A stretch of DNA of 64,000 bases from Vibrio ulleungensis (GTDB lineage: Bacteria > Pseudomonadota > Gammaproteobacteria > Enterobacterales > Vibrionaceae), in assembly GCF_016900875.1 (NCBI RefSeq), contig NZ_JAFEUM010000005.1, forward strand, positions 1 to 64,000. The letters are read 5' to 3'. Positions 39,265-47,951 of this stretch are shown here, one piece after another; positions within the stretch are counted from its first letter, which is position 1, and each line of letters opens with the position of its first letter. The translations under genes and the position numbers were made by a program. Below the pieces are notes generated by a model. That model was not told the DNA's origin. It saw only the letters and a program-made list of their open reading frames with translations, and did no database searches.

Positions 39265-39295
39265 GTTTCGTTTCTAGGAATATTGGAGAAAGAAC

Positions 39296-39916
39296 ATGGC
39301 TAGATATTTGGGTCCTAAGCTGAAGCTTAGCCGTCGCGAAGGTACTGACTTATTCCTTAAGTCTGGTGTCCGCGCGATCGATACCAAGTGTAAAATTGAT
39401 AATGCCCCAGGTGTACACGGCGCTCGTCGCGGTCGTCTATCTGAATACGGCATTCAGCTTCGTGAGAAGCAAAAAGTTCGTCGTACTTACGGCGTACTAG
39501 AAAAACAATTCCGTAACTACTACAAAGAAGCTGCGCGTCTTAAAGGCAACACAGGTGAAAACCTACTTCAGCTTCTTGAAGGTCGTCTTGATAACGTAGT
39601 TTACCGTATGGGCTTTGGTGCAACTCGCGCTGAATCTCGTCAACTAGTTAGCCACAAAGCTATCCTAGTTAACGGTAAAGTTGTAAACGTTCCTTCTTTC
39701 AAAGTAGCGGCTAACGACGTTGTGACTATCCGCGAGAAAGCTCAAAAGCAAGCTCGTATTAAGGCAGCTCTAGAAGTTGCTGATCAACGCGAAAAACCAA
39801 CTTGGATTGAAGTAGATGCTAGCAAGATGGAAGGTACTTTCAAGCGTATGCCTGAACGTTCTGATCTGTCAGCTGACATCAACGAACACCTGATCGTCGA
39901 ACTTTACTCTAAGTAA
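39296..39916 (+). CDS. rpsD: Ribosomal protein S4
   Basis: Primary 16S binder, rRNA antitermination factor and alpha-operon repressor, 206 residues. The N-terminal region is [20 protein letters not shown]. The S4-type RNA-binding domain is around 95-160 ([33 protein letters not shown]). The C-terminal end [20 protein letters not shown] is standard. Confidence 0.99.
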   Translation: MARYLGPKLKLSRREGTDLFLKSGVRAIDTKCKIDNAPGVHGARRGRLSEYGIQLREKQKVRRTYGVLEKQFRNYYKEAARLKGNTGENLLQLLEGRLDNVVYRMGFGATRAESRQLVSHKAILVNGKVVNVPSFKVAANDVVTIREKAQKQARIKAALEVADQREKPTWIEVDASKMEGTFKRMPERSDLSADINEHLIVELYSK

Positions 39917-39940
39917 GGTTTAAACTAAAGAGAGGACACA

Positions 39941-40933
39941 ATGCAGGGTTCTGTAACAGAATTTCTTAAGCCACGTCTTGTTGACATCGAACAGATCAAC
40001 ACGACACACGCAAAAGTAACTCTTGAGCCATTAGAGCGTGGTTTTGGCCACACTCTTGGTAATGCACTTCGCCGTATTCTACTATCTTCAATGCCAGGTT
40101 GCGCAGTAACAGAAGTAGAAATCGAAGGCGTATTGCACGAGTACAGCACTAAAGAAGGCGTTCAAGAAGATATTCTTGAAATCCTACTTAACCTTAAAGG
40201 GTTGGCTGTACGAGTAGCCGAAGGCAAAGATGAAGTGTTTATTACACTTAACAAGTCAGGCTCAGGCCCTGTTGTTGCAGGTGACATCACCCATGATGGT
40301 GATGTAGAGATCGCTAACCCAGAGCACGTTATTTGTCACCTAACGGATGACAACGCTGAGATCGCTATGCGCATCAAAGTTGAACGTGGTCGTGGTTATG
40401 TTCCGGCTTCCGCTCGCATCCATACTGAAGAAGATGAGCGTCCTATTGGTCGTTTGCTTGTAGACGCGACTTTCAGCCCAGTAGACAAAATTGCCTACTC
40501 TGTTGAAGCAGCTCGTGTTGAACAACGCACTGACTTGGACAAGCTCGTTATCGATATGGAAACGAACGGTACTCTTGAACCAGAGGAAGCTATCCGTCGC
40601 GCAGCTACAATCCTAGCTGAGCAATTGGATGCATTCGTAGATCTTCGTGATGTACGAGTTCCTGAGGAGAAAGAAGAGAAGCCAGAGTTCGATCCGATCC
40701 TACTACGTCCTGTAGACGATCTTGAACTAACAGTACGCTCTGCTAACTGTTTGAAAGCAGAAGCGATTCACTACATCGGTGATCTTGTGCAGCGCACTGA
40801 GGTTGAGTTACTTAAAACTCCAAACCTTGGTAAGAAATCTCTTACAGAGATTAAAGACGTTCTTGCGTCTCGTGGACTGTCTCTAGGTATGCGCCTAGAA
40901 AACTGGCCACCAGCGTCAATTGCAGAAGATTAA
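39941..40933 (+). CDS. rpoA: RNA polymerase alpha subunit
   Basis: Polymerase assembly platform and activator target, 330 residues. The N-terminal domain has [26 protein letters not shown]. The flexible linker is around 235-250. The C-terminal domain has [28 protein letters not shown], including the arginine and asparagine of the 265 determinant that contacts UP elements and CRP. Confidence 0.99.
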   Translation: MQGSVTEFLKPRLVDIEQINTTHAKVTLEPLERGFGHTLGNALRRILLSSMPGCAVTEVEIEGVLHEYSTKEGVQEDILEILLNLKGLAVRVAEGKDEVFITLNKSGSGPVVAGDITHDGDVEIANPEHVICHLTDDNAEIAMRIKVERGRGYVPASARIHTEEDERPIGRLLVDATFSPVDKIAYSVEAARVEQRTDLDKLVIDMETNGTLEPEEAIRRAATILAEQLDAFVDLRDVRVPEEKEEKPEFDPILLRPVDDLELTVRSANCLKAEAIHYIGDLVQRTEVELLKTPNLGKKSLTEIKDVLASRGLSLGMRLENWPPASIAED

Positions 40934-40959
40934 TCGAGCTTAGTTAGAAGGATTAGGTC

Positions 40960-41346
40960 ATGCGCCATCGTAAGAGTGGTCGTCAACTCAACCGCAACAG
41001 CAGTCATCGTAAAGCGATGTTCAGCAATATGGCTAGCTCTCTTGTACGTCATGAAGTAATTAAGACTACATTGCCAAAAGCTAAAGAGCTACGTCGCGTC
41101 GTTGAGCCTTTGATTACACTAGCAAAGACAGACAGTGTTGCTAACCGTCGTCTTGCATTTGCACGTACTCGTGACAACGAAGTAGTTGCAAAACTGTTTA
41201 ACGAATTAGGTCCACGTTTCGCTACCCGCCAAGGCGGTTACACTCGTATCCTAAAAGCTGGCTTCCGTGCTGGCGATAAAGCTCCAATGGCTTACATTGA
41301 GCTTGTCGATCGCCCAGAAGCATCTGAAGAAGCAGCTGCTGAGTAA
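40960..41346 (+). CDS. rplQ: Ribosomal protein L17
   Basis: Large-subunit protein near the tunnel exit, 128 residues ([24 protein letters not shown]), with [17 protein letters not shown]. Last gene of the alpha operon; a strong terminator lies 24 bp after the stop. Confidence 0.99.
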   Translation: MRHRKSGRQLNRNSSHRKAMFSNMASSLVRHEVIKTTLPKAKELRRVVEPLITLAKTDSVANRRLAFARTRDNEVVAKLFNELGPRFATRQGGYTRILKAGFRAGDKAPMAYIELVDRPEASEEAAAE

Positions 41347-41370
41347 TATCAGTATTCGCTAGACTAAAAA

Positions 41371-41399
41371 ACCGAACCTTAGGGTTCGGTTTTTTTTTG
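41371..41399. terminator. Bidirectional terminator after rplQ
   Basis: ACCGAACC (41371-41378) and GGTTCGGT (41383-41390) with a 4-base loop, nine T on the right and a run of A on the left. It can serve rplQ on the plus strand and, read the other way, the DUF2780 gene. Confidence 0.93.
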
Positions 41400-41407
41400 C
41401 TTAAAAT

Positions 41408-41439
41408 ATGGGGTCAGAGTCGATTTACTCTGACCCCAT
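41408..41439. repeat. REP-like palindrome (GGGGTCAGAGT type)
   Basis: TGGGGTCAGAGT (41409-41420) and its exact complement ACTCTGACCCCA (41427-41438) flank CGATTT; one more A-T pair extends each side. This core is familiar as a widespread REP-type repeat in gamma-proteobacteria that I associate with TnpA_REP (RAYT) transposases. None is encoded in the window. Confidence 0.7.
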
Positions 41440-41452
41440 TTGGTTCATTTGG

Positions 41453-41923
41453 TTATTTCCACAGTCCAGTGAGAGAATCCATTAGTCCAGAACTAGCGCC
41501 TTGGTCAGATAGATAGCCCATGATGACAGGGGCAAATTGCGCCACCATAGATGGGTCTAGGCCGAGTTTTTCGAATACATCATAGACAGCGTTAAGCGAG
41601 TCGATATTGCCTAACAGGCTGGACGCTGCTCCCATATTCTCTAAGCCAGGTATCATAGAAGCGAGCTCACTAGTGTTGTCGGACGATAAGCTATTTTGGG
41701 CAAGGGCCAACATAGCAGCACCGCCAGAGCTTGCTTGCTCATTCGATACATCTAGCTGGCTAGTTAGTAGCTCTGTAATGGGTGAGTCCGACATTTGATC
41801 GACGCTGGAGCTTACTTGATTCATTAAGTCTTTAGTGTCGTCGCTTTTTAACAAATCGCCGAATGCGAAAGTCTGTGTACTTACTACAAGAGCCGCAAGA
41901 GTAATAGTTTTGACGAGTTTCAT
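41453..41923 (-). CDS. DUF2780 domain secreted protein
   Basis: Predicted periplasmic protein of 156 residues with a clear signal peptide (MKLVKTITLAALVVSTQTFAFG, cut before D). The mature part is Ser/Gly-rich and helical (LTSQLDVSNEQASSGGAAMLALAQNSL; IPGLENMGAASSLLGNIDSL; KLGLDPSMVAQFAPVIMGYLSDQG). The VAQFAPVIMGYL repeat type fits my memory of DUF2780. The ATG at 41923 follows AAGGA by 7 nt. Function unknown. Minus strand, between fklB and the rplQ terminator. Confidence 0.75.
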   Translation of the reverse strand: MKLVKTITLAALVVSTQTFAFGDLLKSDDTKDLMNQVSSSVDQMSDSPITELLTSQLDVSNEQASSGGAAMLALAQNSLSSDNTSELASMIPGLENMGAASSLLGNIDSLNAVYDVFEKLGLDPSMVAQFAPVIMGYLSDQGASSGLMDSLTGLWK

Positions 41924-42027
41924 TGAGAGTCCTTTCATAGTGGTCGGTACTACACTCAGTGTAAAACAAAGTAAACAAAGACACTGTCAAAAATTCGAGA
42001 GTATTTGGTTGGTATTATATTCAGGCG

Positions 42028-42055
42028 AAAAAAAACGGTGCATTAAGCACCGTTT
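42028..42055 (-). terminator. Terminator after fklB
   Basis: Read on the minus strand, AAACGGTGC and GCACCGTTT form a 9-bp stem with loop TTAAT, followed by a run of T (eight in total). It stops fklB transcription before the DUF2780 gene. Confidence 0.9.
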
Positions 42056-42075
42056 ATTGCAGTACACTATATCGA

Positions 42076-42696
42076 TTAAAGGATAGCTAGAAGCTCTACT
42101 TCAAATACAAGTGCTGCGTATGGAGGGATTGCTGCACCAGCGCCACGCTCGCCGTAGGCAAGATCTTGTGGGATGTACAGTTTCCACTTAGAACCAACAG
42201 GCATAAGTTGAAGTGCTTCAACCCAACCTTGAATTACACCTGTTACTGGGAATTCAGCAGGTTGGCCACGAGAAACAGAGCTGTCGAAAACAGTGCCATC
42301 TGTTAGTTCACCGTGGTAATGAACGCGAACTTGCTTGTCTGCAGACGGAACTTCACCAGTTCCTTCCGTGATCACTTCGTACTGTAGGCCAGACTCAAGA
42401 ACAGTGACTTCTGAACGAAGTGCATTGTCTTTAAGGAAAGCTTCACCGTCAGCTGCCGCTACTTTAGCTTGCTCTGCACGTGCAGATTCAGCGCGAGTGT
42501 GAAGATCTTGAAGTGCTGCATTGATGTCATCAACTGAGATTTCAGGTTGACCACCAGTAAGTGCTGTAGCGATACCTGCAGCGATTGCGTCAACGTTAAG
42601 ACCTTCTAGACCAGAACCTGCAAGTTGTTGGCCCATTTGAAGACCAATACCGTAGCTCGCTTTTTGCTCTACAGTATCAAATTTTACATCAGACAT
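42076..42696 (-). CDS. fklB: FKBP-type peptidyl-prolyl isomerase FklB
   Basis: Prolyl isomerase of the FKBP22 type, 206 residues, the same length as E. coli FklB. The N-terminal helical dimerisation domain is [21 protein letters not shown]; the catalytic domain from about 115 has [35 protein letters not shown] and [13 protein letters not shown]. There is no signal peptide. The ATG at 42696 is chosen over an upstream one that adds 28 unrelated residues. Divergent from ytfB, as in E. coli. Confidence 0.95.
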   Translation of the reverse strand: MSDVKFDTVEQKASYGIGLQMGQQLAGSGLEGLNVDAIAAGIATALTGGQPEISVDDINAALQDLHTRAESARAEQAKVAAADGEAFLKDNALRSEVTVLESGLQYEVITEGTGEVPSADKQVRVHYHGELTDGTVFDSSVSRGQPAEFPVTGVIQGWVEALQLMPVGSKWKLYIPQDLAYGERGAGAAIPPYAALVFEVELLAIL

Positions 42697-42902
42697 GTTT
42701 ATTCTCATATGTGTAAGGAAGCGAGAAGAATACCAGTTTCTAAGCGCATTGAAAACGCCCGCACTTAAAAGCGTAATCAAGATTCTACCACTACGCTTCC
42801 AAGGCGTGGAATTGTGACTTTTAGGCAGGAATATCGCACTTATAGACTAGAATTTGCAGTTAAATGTTTATAACCTAGAGAGGTCAAAATGTGGAGTCAT
42901 GA

Positions 42903-43493
42903 ATGAATCGAAGAAAACGTCAACGGGTCAAGGAAAGTACTGGTAAACAGCTGCTAGAACAGCTGAAAGGTATTGATTGGCGCGCACAAAAGGCGAAGGT
43001 TCAATCGACATTGGGCTCACTAAGACTCCGTTATTTGGAGCTTCCTTCACTGCATCAGAAGTTAATCCCTGCCATCGCAGTGCTGCTGATTGTACTGTTG
43101 GTAATTCCCACCCCGGATCCAGAGGCAACTCCTGCACAACCAGCACCAACGCAAAGAGTTGAACTAGACATCGATACACGTGGTTTAAGCGAGCAAGGCT
43201 CTACGGTAGTCAGTGCGAGTTCGCCTAATGAACAGGTTTGGACCGAGTATGTCATTCAAGATGGAGATACCTTAGCCAAGGTATTTCGTAGCAATGATCT
43301 ATCCGTGTCAGACCTCAACGCCTTAGTGAAAATTGAGGGAATTGATAAACCTCTTAGCCGTATTCGAAAAGGGCAGCTGATACGATTTAAACTCGATGCT
43401 AACGACCAGTTGGATATTTTACAGCTAGAGCGGGGCAGTGAAGCGGTAATGTTCTTTAGATTGTCTGACGGTGGTTTTGGGCGCAGTAAGTAG
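42903..43493 (+). CDS. ytfB: YtfB / OapA-type cell-envelope protein with LysM-like domain
   Basis: Single-pass inner-membrane protein of 196 residues. A basic N-terminus of about 55 residues is followed by a membrane helix (LIPAIAVLLIVLLVIP, about 58-73), a proline-rich linker, and a periplasmic OapA/LysM-like domain (VIQDGDTLAKVFRSNDLSVSDLNALVKI; IRKGQLIRF) likely to bind peptidoglycan glycans. E. coli YtfB is linked to cell division and also neighbours fklB; Haemophilus OapA is linked to colony opacity. Role here is inferred from those. Confidence 0.85.
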   Translation: MNRRKRQRVKESTGKQLLEQLKGIDWRAQKAKVQSTLGSLRLRYLELPSLHQKLIPAIAVLLIVLLVIPTPDPEATPAQPAPTQRVELDIDTRGLSEQGSTVVSASSPNEQVWTEYVIQDGDTLAKVFRSNDLSVSDLNALVKIEGIDKPLSRIRKGQLIRFKLDANDQLDILQLERGSEAVMFFRLSDGGFGRSK

Positions 43494-43520
43494 TTTGCAC
43501 AAGGTTTAATTGATTTAAAC

Positions 43521-43558
43521 GAAGACCGTAATCTCCAGCGCAGACTTACGGTGTCTTC
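43521..43558. terminator. Stem-loop between convergent ytfB and elaA
   Basis: GAAGACCGTAA (43521-43531) pairs with TTACGGTGTCTTC (43546-43558) with a two-base bulge. The right arm includes the elaA stop region. There is no long T-run, so an intergenic end structure serving both convergent genes is the modest claim. Confidence 0.4.
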
Positions 43559-44016
43559 AACATATCGATGTGCTCTATGCCATCCTCATCATATTCCTCT
43601 GAACACTGTACAAACCCATGCTTTTGATAAAACTTACGCAGGTGATACTGAGCACCAATTTGTATGGGACCGGATCCTAAGTGTTGGCCGATTTCGTGAA
43701 TCGATTTTTGCATTAATACATCCCCTAGACGAGCTTGTCGCCACGTGGGCGCTACGATGACTCTCCCAATGCTATAACAGTCGTCATAGCTAACGTTTCT
43801 ATCAAGAAGCCGTGTATACAAAGCGAGCTCTCCCTCTATGTACCCGGCAAGATGAACCGTAGTCGTAAGTTTGTCTTTAGCGTCCAACTCTGGATAGGGA
43901 CAGTTTTGCTCAACCACAAACACATCGACACGCAACTTCATAATATCAAACAACTCATTGGTACTAAGTTGTGAAAATGTCAGCGCTCGCCATTCAATGT
44001 CGTGTTGTTTGCTCAT
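43546..44016 (-). CDS. elaA: ElaA family GNAT N-acetyltransferase
   Basis: Acetyl-CoA-dependent acetyltransferase of 156 residues. Matches to E. coli ElaA include LRVDVFVVEQNCPYPELDAKD, the acetyl-CoA loop region IGRVIVAPTWRQARLGDVLMQKS, and GAQYHLRKFYQKHGF with EDGIEHIDM at the end. Acceptor unknown. It lies downstream of cpdB but is separated from it by a terminator. Confidence 0.88.
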   Translation of the reverse strand: MSKQHDIEWRALTFSQLSTNELFDIMKLRVDVFVVEQNCPYPELDAKDKLTTTVHLAGYIEGELALYTRLLDRNVSYDDCYSIGRVIVAPTWRQARLGDVLMQKSIHEIGQHLGSGPIQIGAQYHLRKFYQKHGFVQCSEEYDEDGIEHIDMLKTP

Positions 44017-44031
44017 CGAGTCTTCTCCATT

Positions 44032-44059
44032 AAAAAAAGCGCGGCTAAAGCCGCGCTTT
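44032..44059 (-). terminator. Terminator after cpdB
   Basis: Minus-strand stem AAAGCGCGGC/GCCGCGCTTT with loop TTTA, followed by a run of T (seven including the stem). Clear intrinsic terminator between cpdB and elaA. Confidence 0.93.
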
Positions 44060-44078
44060 CATTCTATCTTATAATCGA

Positions 44079-46037
44079 CTATTGAAGATTGATTTTATAC
44101 ACGGCAAAGCCTACATCGTCCATGCCCACTTTTGTCATTGGGTATTGGCCTTTCTCTTTGATGAAAGCAGATGCTTTATCGCTTGGAGAGGTTTCAAAAC
44201 GAATGTCTAGTGGAGTGTCCGATTCAATTTTAGCAAATGACCAGTTGTTATCAGCGCTAGGCTTAACAAGCCCTTTTTCTGCCGATACGCTAGAAATATA
44301 GTTTGCTAGAACTTGGCGGTTTTCATCCGGAGAGTCAAACGCTACATATTCTGAACCTGTTCCAGCAAACTTACCACCATAGGCACGGTAGTTGTTTGAA
44401 GCAACAATAAACGGAGCGCTCATGTCGACAGGTTTACCCATGTAAGTTAGACCAGTAATACGCTCTGAGTCAGCGTTAACAACTTTACAGTTACCATCGT
44501 ATTTAGCAGGCTGAGTGATGTCGATTTGGTACTCAACACCGTCAATCACGTCGAAGTTATAAGTACGGAACTCATCCCACTCGATGAGGGTTTGAGGCTC
44601 TGAGCTATTGACATCGATTTGTTTAAATTGACCTGCAGAACACTCAAGCCACTCTTTCACTTCTTTACCTGTCATCTTCAGTGCAACAAGCGTGTTAGGG
44701 TAGAGGTAAAGGTCAGCAGCATTACGGAAGGTAAGTTGTCCAGATTCCACTTCTACGAAGTTGTTTGGATCGTTTTTACGACCGCCTGCTTTAAACGGTG
44801 CCGCCGCAGAAAGCACTGGAATACCGTCTAAATCAGGATCGCCCTGGATCATTGTTTCAACGTAAGCTTTCTGAGCAAGGTTAACGATTTGAACCGTTGG
44901 ATCATCTTGAACCAATGCAAGGAAGCTGTACATTACGTCGTCAGCTTTACCAATTGGCTGGTTTACAAAGTCTTGAGTCGCTTTGTGATCTTCTGCCACT
45001 GCTTTGGTCATTGCTACGTGCGCTTCGACCGCTGGCTTTTTGTTTGCCGCGTCGTAGATTGGACGAGCTTCAGACATGACAGGCGTCACTTTCCAGCTGT
45101 CACCGTCTTTGTCTAGTTGCAGGTCCATAATACCTAGGTGGCTACCCCAGCGTCCTGGCATAACTGCAGCTACGCCATTGATGGTGCCTTTTTGGTTATC
45201 GATGCCTTTAATGTCATCAAAACCTTTACCAGGGAACACTGAGTGTGAGTGACCAAACGCAATTGCATCGATGCCTTCAACTTCAGATAGGTAGTAAGAT
45301 GAGTTTTCCATGCCCATTTTGTATGGGTCTGTAGATACACCAGAGTGAGGGATTGCAACAATGACGTCCGCTCCTTCTGCTTTCATTTGAGGGACAAGTT
45401 TTTCAGCGCTCTCTTTGATATCGAGTGCGGTAACGTTGCCTTCTAGGTTCTTTTTATCCCAAATCATGATCTGCGGTGGAACAAACCCGATGTAGCCGAC
45501 ATTAACCTTGTGGCTGTTGCCATCCGTATCGAGGAACGTGTGCTCTTTGATGATGTAAGGTTTGAAGTAGTAATCACCTGTTTTCGCGTCTAACACGTTG
45601 GCGCTTACATAAGGGAAGTTTGCATCGTTAAGCGACTCGGCCAAGAACTCAAGGCCGTAGTTAAATTCGTGGTTACCAATGTTACCCGCGTCATAGTTGA
45701 GTAGGTTCATTGCTTTGTAAACTGGGTGTACTTCATCGGCTACAATGCCTTTTGAAGCCATGTAGTCACCCATAGGGCTACCTTGGATAAGGTCTCCGTT
45801 GTCAACCAGCACGCTGTTTTTAACTTCATCACGTGCTAGCTCTACAAGTGAGGCGGTACGGACTAGGCCAATCTTTTCTGATGGCTTGCCCTTATAATAG
45901 TCAAAATCCATCACGTTGGCGTGAATGTCTGTGGTCTCGATGACACGTAAGTGAATCGTGTCGGCAATAGAGGGGGCGGTCACTCCCATTAGACCTAGTA
46001 GAACTGATGTGCGGATCAGTTTCAGATTGGTATTCAT
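44079..46037 (-). CDS. cpdB: Periplasmic 2',3'-cyclic-nucleotide 2'-phosphodiesterase / 3'-nucleotidase
   Basis: Scavenges extracellular nucleotides and phosphate by hydrolysing 2',3'-cyclic nucleotides and 3'-nucleotides, 652 residues. A signal peptide ([19 protein letters not shown]) precedes a calcineurin-like metallophosphoesterase domain: [37 protein letters not shown] and GHSHSVFPG supply the dimetal ligands. From about 390 comes the 5'-nucleotidase C-terminal substrate domain, with FKAGGR and [10 protein letters not shown]. Transcribed alone, with its own terminator. Confidence 0.95.
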   Translation of the reverse strand: MNTNLKLIRTSVLLGLMGVTAPSIADTIHLRVIETTDIHANVMDFDYYKGKPSEKIGLVRTASLVELARDEVKNSVLVDNGDLIQGSPMGDYMASKGIVADEVHPVYKAMNLLNYDAGNIGNHEFNYGLEFLAESLNDANFPYVSANVLDAKTGDYYFKPYIIKEHTFLDTDGNSHKVNVGYIGFVPPQIMIWDKKNLEGNVTALDIKESAEKLVPQMKAEGADVIVAIPHSGVSTDPYKMGMENSSYYLSEVEGIDAIAFGHSHSVFPGKGFDDIKGIDNQKGTINGVAAVMPGRWGSHLGIMDLQLDKDGDSWKVTPVMSEARPIYDAANKKPAVEAHVAMTKAVAEDHKATQDFVNQPIGKADDVMYSFLALVQDDPTVQIVNLAQKAYVETMIQGDPDLDGIPVLSAAAPFKAGGRKNDPNNFVEVESGQLTFRNAADLYLYPNTLVALKMTGKEVKEWLECSAGQFKQIDVNSSEPQTLIEWDEFRTYNFDVIDGVEYQIDITQPAKYDGNCKVVNADSERITGLTYMGKPVDMSAPFIVASNNYRAYGGKFAGTGSEYVAFDSPDENRQVLANYISSVSAEKGLVKPSADNNWSFAKIESDTPLDIRFETSPSDKASAFIKEKGQYPMTKVGMDDVGFAVYKINLQ

Positions 46038-46229
46038 ACTTGCTCCATAAGTAAACTGCCTAATTGACGGGTGAAATGTAGCAGTTAATTGTTAAACTTT
46101 TTAGCGAAAACTCTAGGTTTTGCGAGGGTAATCGATTGCTTTGGTGGGTTTTTATGCGTTTATTTTAGAAACTACCAGAATATCTCCGAATGAAAAAAGT
46201 TACTGGTATTCAATGGGGCTAATATTGAA

Positions 46230-47168
46230 CTACGCTGAAGTCGAAATGCTGCTTTTGACTTCACTAGTGATAGTGAACTTCTGGTTCAATAACGCAACCA
46301 ATTTATCGTGATACTTCATATTGGGTTTGTTGCCCAACAGTCGACATAATTCGTTGCCAATTGGGCTAAATCGATAGTAGACCAACCTCAGGCCTTTAGA
46401 ATGCGGCTCCAACGCAAGGTGTTTACCTTGGTAGGTAACCACCACTGCCGGGTTGGTTTCTATTTCGCCCGACTCCAATTCGGTGCCAATCAACACTCCT
46501 AACTCTATAAGCAGCAGTAAGCTTGAATAGGGAAGTTGAAAGCTGCCTAAATTAAGAGTGGTATTGTCGTTTGTCCGTCCCAAAGAAAATAAACTCGATT
46601 TTGCTTTATAACCTATGATGAGTTTATTCGCGCCATCTCCCCCAAAGTTGCTGGCGAGTGATGCCCCTCTTTGAATGATTTGAGCCTCTTTGGCTGATAG
46701 ATCTTTCAATAGCTTGAGCGACTTGATGGACGTAGAACCAGGATTAATCACTTCGCGCTTAAGGACTTGAGCCCATAAACGTTGCATTGCTGAGTTCCCA
46801 ATGTCTTGGGCCATATCAAAAAACCGATATAGCCAATCATCATCTGGTGTACTCGCTGCTTCATCTCTACATGATGCGTGAGCAAATGCGATTATTTTCT
46901 CAAGGTTCTGCTGACGTCGCTCTTGTATTTGTACGCTACGAGCTTGAATTCGTTTATCAATACCAAGCCCAGAGGATGGTGACGTGATTTCTGCGGCGAG
47001 ATGATAGCGCGTAGCAATACTGGCGATATTAGCGCCGCTATCTTTGATGGCCGACTTGGATTGGGACTTACCCTGTTTAGTAGACGATTGCCCTTCGCTA
47101 GATTTCTCCGACACTGTTACCGACGGATTTTCATGGTCTATGGTGACGGGTTTTTCTGTAGGGTTCAT
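46230..47168 (-). CDS. TIGR03899 family protein
   Basis: Cytoplasmic protein of 312 residues. The first 60 or so are polar and probably disordered (Ser/Lys/Gln-rich). The rest is helical with DDDWLYRFFDMAQDIGNSAMQRLWAQVLKREV and SLKLLKDLSAKEAQII, which I associate with TIGR03899 and the related DUF2806 type. No catalytic motif seen; function unknown. Its promoter region is shared with the divergent small-peptide gene at 47321. Confidence 0.7.
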   Translation of the reverse strand: MNPTEKPVTIDHENPSVTVSEKSSEGQSSTKQGKSQSKSAIKDSGANIASIATRYHLAAEITSPSSGLGIDKRIQARSVQIQERRQQNLEKIIAFAHASCRDEAASTPDDDWLYRFFDMAQDIGNSAMQRLWAQVLKREVINPGSTSIKSLKLLKDLSAKEAQIIQRGASLASNFGGDGANKLIIGYKAKSSLFSLGRTNDNTTLNLGSFQLPYSSLLLLIELGVLIGTELESGEIETNPAVVVTYQGKHLALEPHSKGLRLVYYRFSPIGNELCRLLGNKPNMKYHDKLVALLNQKFTITSEVKSSISTSA

Positions 47169-47274
47169 AGTCTATTGCTTAGGGTACGTGATTCTGTTAA
47201 TTGTAGATCGGCCACCACCAAAAAACTATTAGAGAAATAACAAATAGAGAACTGCGTCCGCACTTGCATTGTGT

Positions 47275-47307
47275 AATGGTTTTGTTAAATTGTATAACAA
47301 ATGCATT
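47275..47307. promoter_or_regulatory. Extended palindrome before the small membrane peptide gene
   Basis: AATG-NN-TTTGTTA (47275-47287) faces TAACAAA-NN-CATT (47295-47307) around a 7-bp centre, a 33-bp dyad. It ends 13 bp before the ATG of the peptide gene and lies about 105 bp before the divergent TIGR03899 start. It looks like a repressor operator. The half site does not match the Zur, Fur or CRP boxes I know. Confidence 0.5.
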
Positions 47308-47320
47308 GCAAGGAGGCAAC

Positions 47321-47422
47321 ATGCGTCATCAAGATGATCGTCTCAAAAAGCAGCTCTCTATTGCTGTTTTACTCCTGCTTTATGTAGGAGTCATGTTTTT
47401 TCTATCTCGTTTCATTGGTTAA
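47321..47422 (+). CDS. 33-residue single-span membrane peptide
   Basis: The ATG is preceded by AAGGAGG at 5-nt spacing, a near-perfect ribosome binding site. The peptide starts MRHQDDRLKKQ, then has one hydrophobic segment of about 17 residues (LSIAVLLLLYVGVMFFL) and ends SRFIG. A charged N-terminus with positive residues before the helix suggests the N-terminus inside. It is not recognised as a named family. It is convergent with the DUF3299 gene of the zinc cluster and divergent from TIGR03899. The strong binding site plus upstream palindrome make it a likely real, regulated gene. Confidence 0.65.
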   Translation: MRHQDDRLKKQLSIAVLLLLYVGVMFFLSRFIG

Positions 47423-47460
47423 CGGTGCCGTAGCCGCTGTAAAACCGTGTCCTGCAAATT

Positions 47461-47949
47461 CTACTCGTCGTCGTATTCCTCAAGTCGTACGCCATCAATG
47501 GTATACCCGGTTAATGCAAGATCGGTAGATTGCGATTCGGCCGTTAATTCTCCCACTACGTACACCACATCCCACAACTGTTGCACCGGTGCACCGGATG
47601 GGAATCGGACGTACACTATTTGATTAGGCGGTGGCGGCGGTACATGGATACATGCTCCAAAATAAGGGACCAGTAGAAACTCAGTGATATGAGTGTCTGT
47701 ACCTTCTAATGGGATCACGAACCCTGGGATTTTCACTTCACTCCCTGATAACTCTTCACGAAAAGATCCAGTAAGTGGTTGTAACATTTGTCCACCGTCA
47801 TGGTTTACCTGCGGCATACCTTGGGCATCGAATTGTCCTCGTTCGCTTTCTGGAATAAGGTCAATCCAATCGAGTTTGAGCGGTTCGTTTGCGGCAGCCA
47901 TGAAACTGACACACAGCAGTAATGTGCATAAAGACCAAAGTTTTTTCAT
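47461..47949 (-). CDS. DUF3299 periplasmic protein of the zinc-uptake cluster
   Basis: Secreted protein of 162 residues: signal peptide MKKLWSLCTLLLCVSFMAAA, then the DUF3299 blocks LDWIDLIPESE, VKIPGFVIPLEG, and FLLVPYFGACIHVPPPPPNQIVYV, whose Cys/His/Pro loop could bind metal. Ends in acidic EEYDDE. It starts 2 bp after the permease stop, so it is the last gene of the five-gene operon running from 51009 down. This operon matches, from memory, the ZrgABCDE zinc-uptake system described in Vibrio cholerae. Confidence 0.82.
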   Translation of the reverse strand: MKKLWSLCTLLLCVSFMAAANEPLKLDWIDLIPESERGQFDAQGMPQVNHDGGQMLQPLTGSFREELSGSEVKIPGFVIPLEGTDTHITEFLLVPYFGACIHVPPPPPNQIVYVRFPSGAPVQQLWDVVYVVGELTAESQSTDLALTGYTIDGVRLEEYDDE

Positions 47950-47951
47950 AA

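Noticed and set aside
41408..41439. CRISPR repeat
   Set aside because: Only one copy is present, with no spacers or cas genes anywhere in the window.
47275..47307. Dyad before the 33-residue peptide as a Zur box
   Set aside because: The Zur box I know is a tighter GTTATA-like dyad; this one has a 7-bp centre and TTTGTTA arms, so the match is poor despite the nearby zinc genes.
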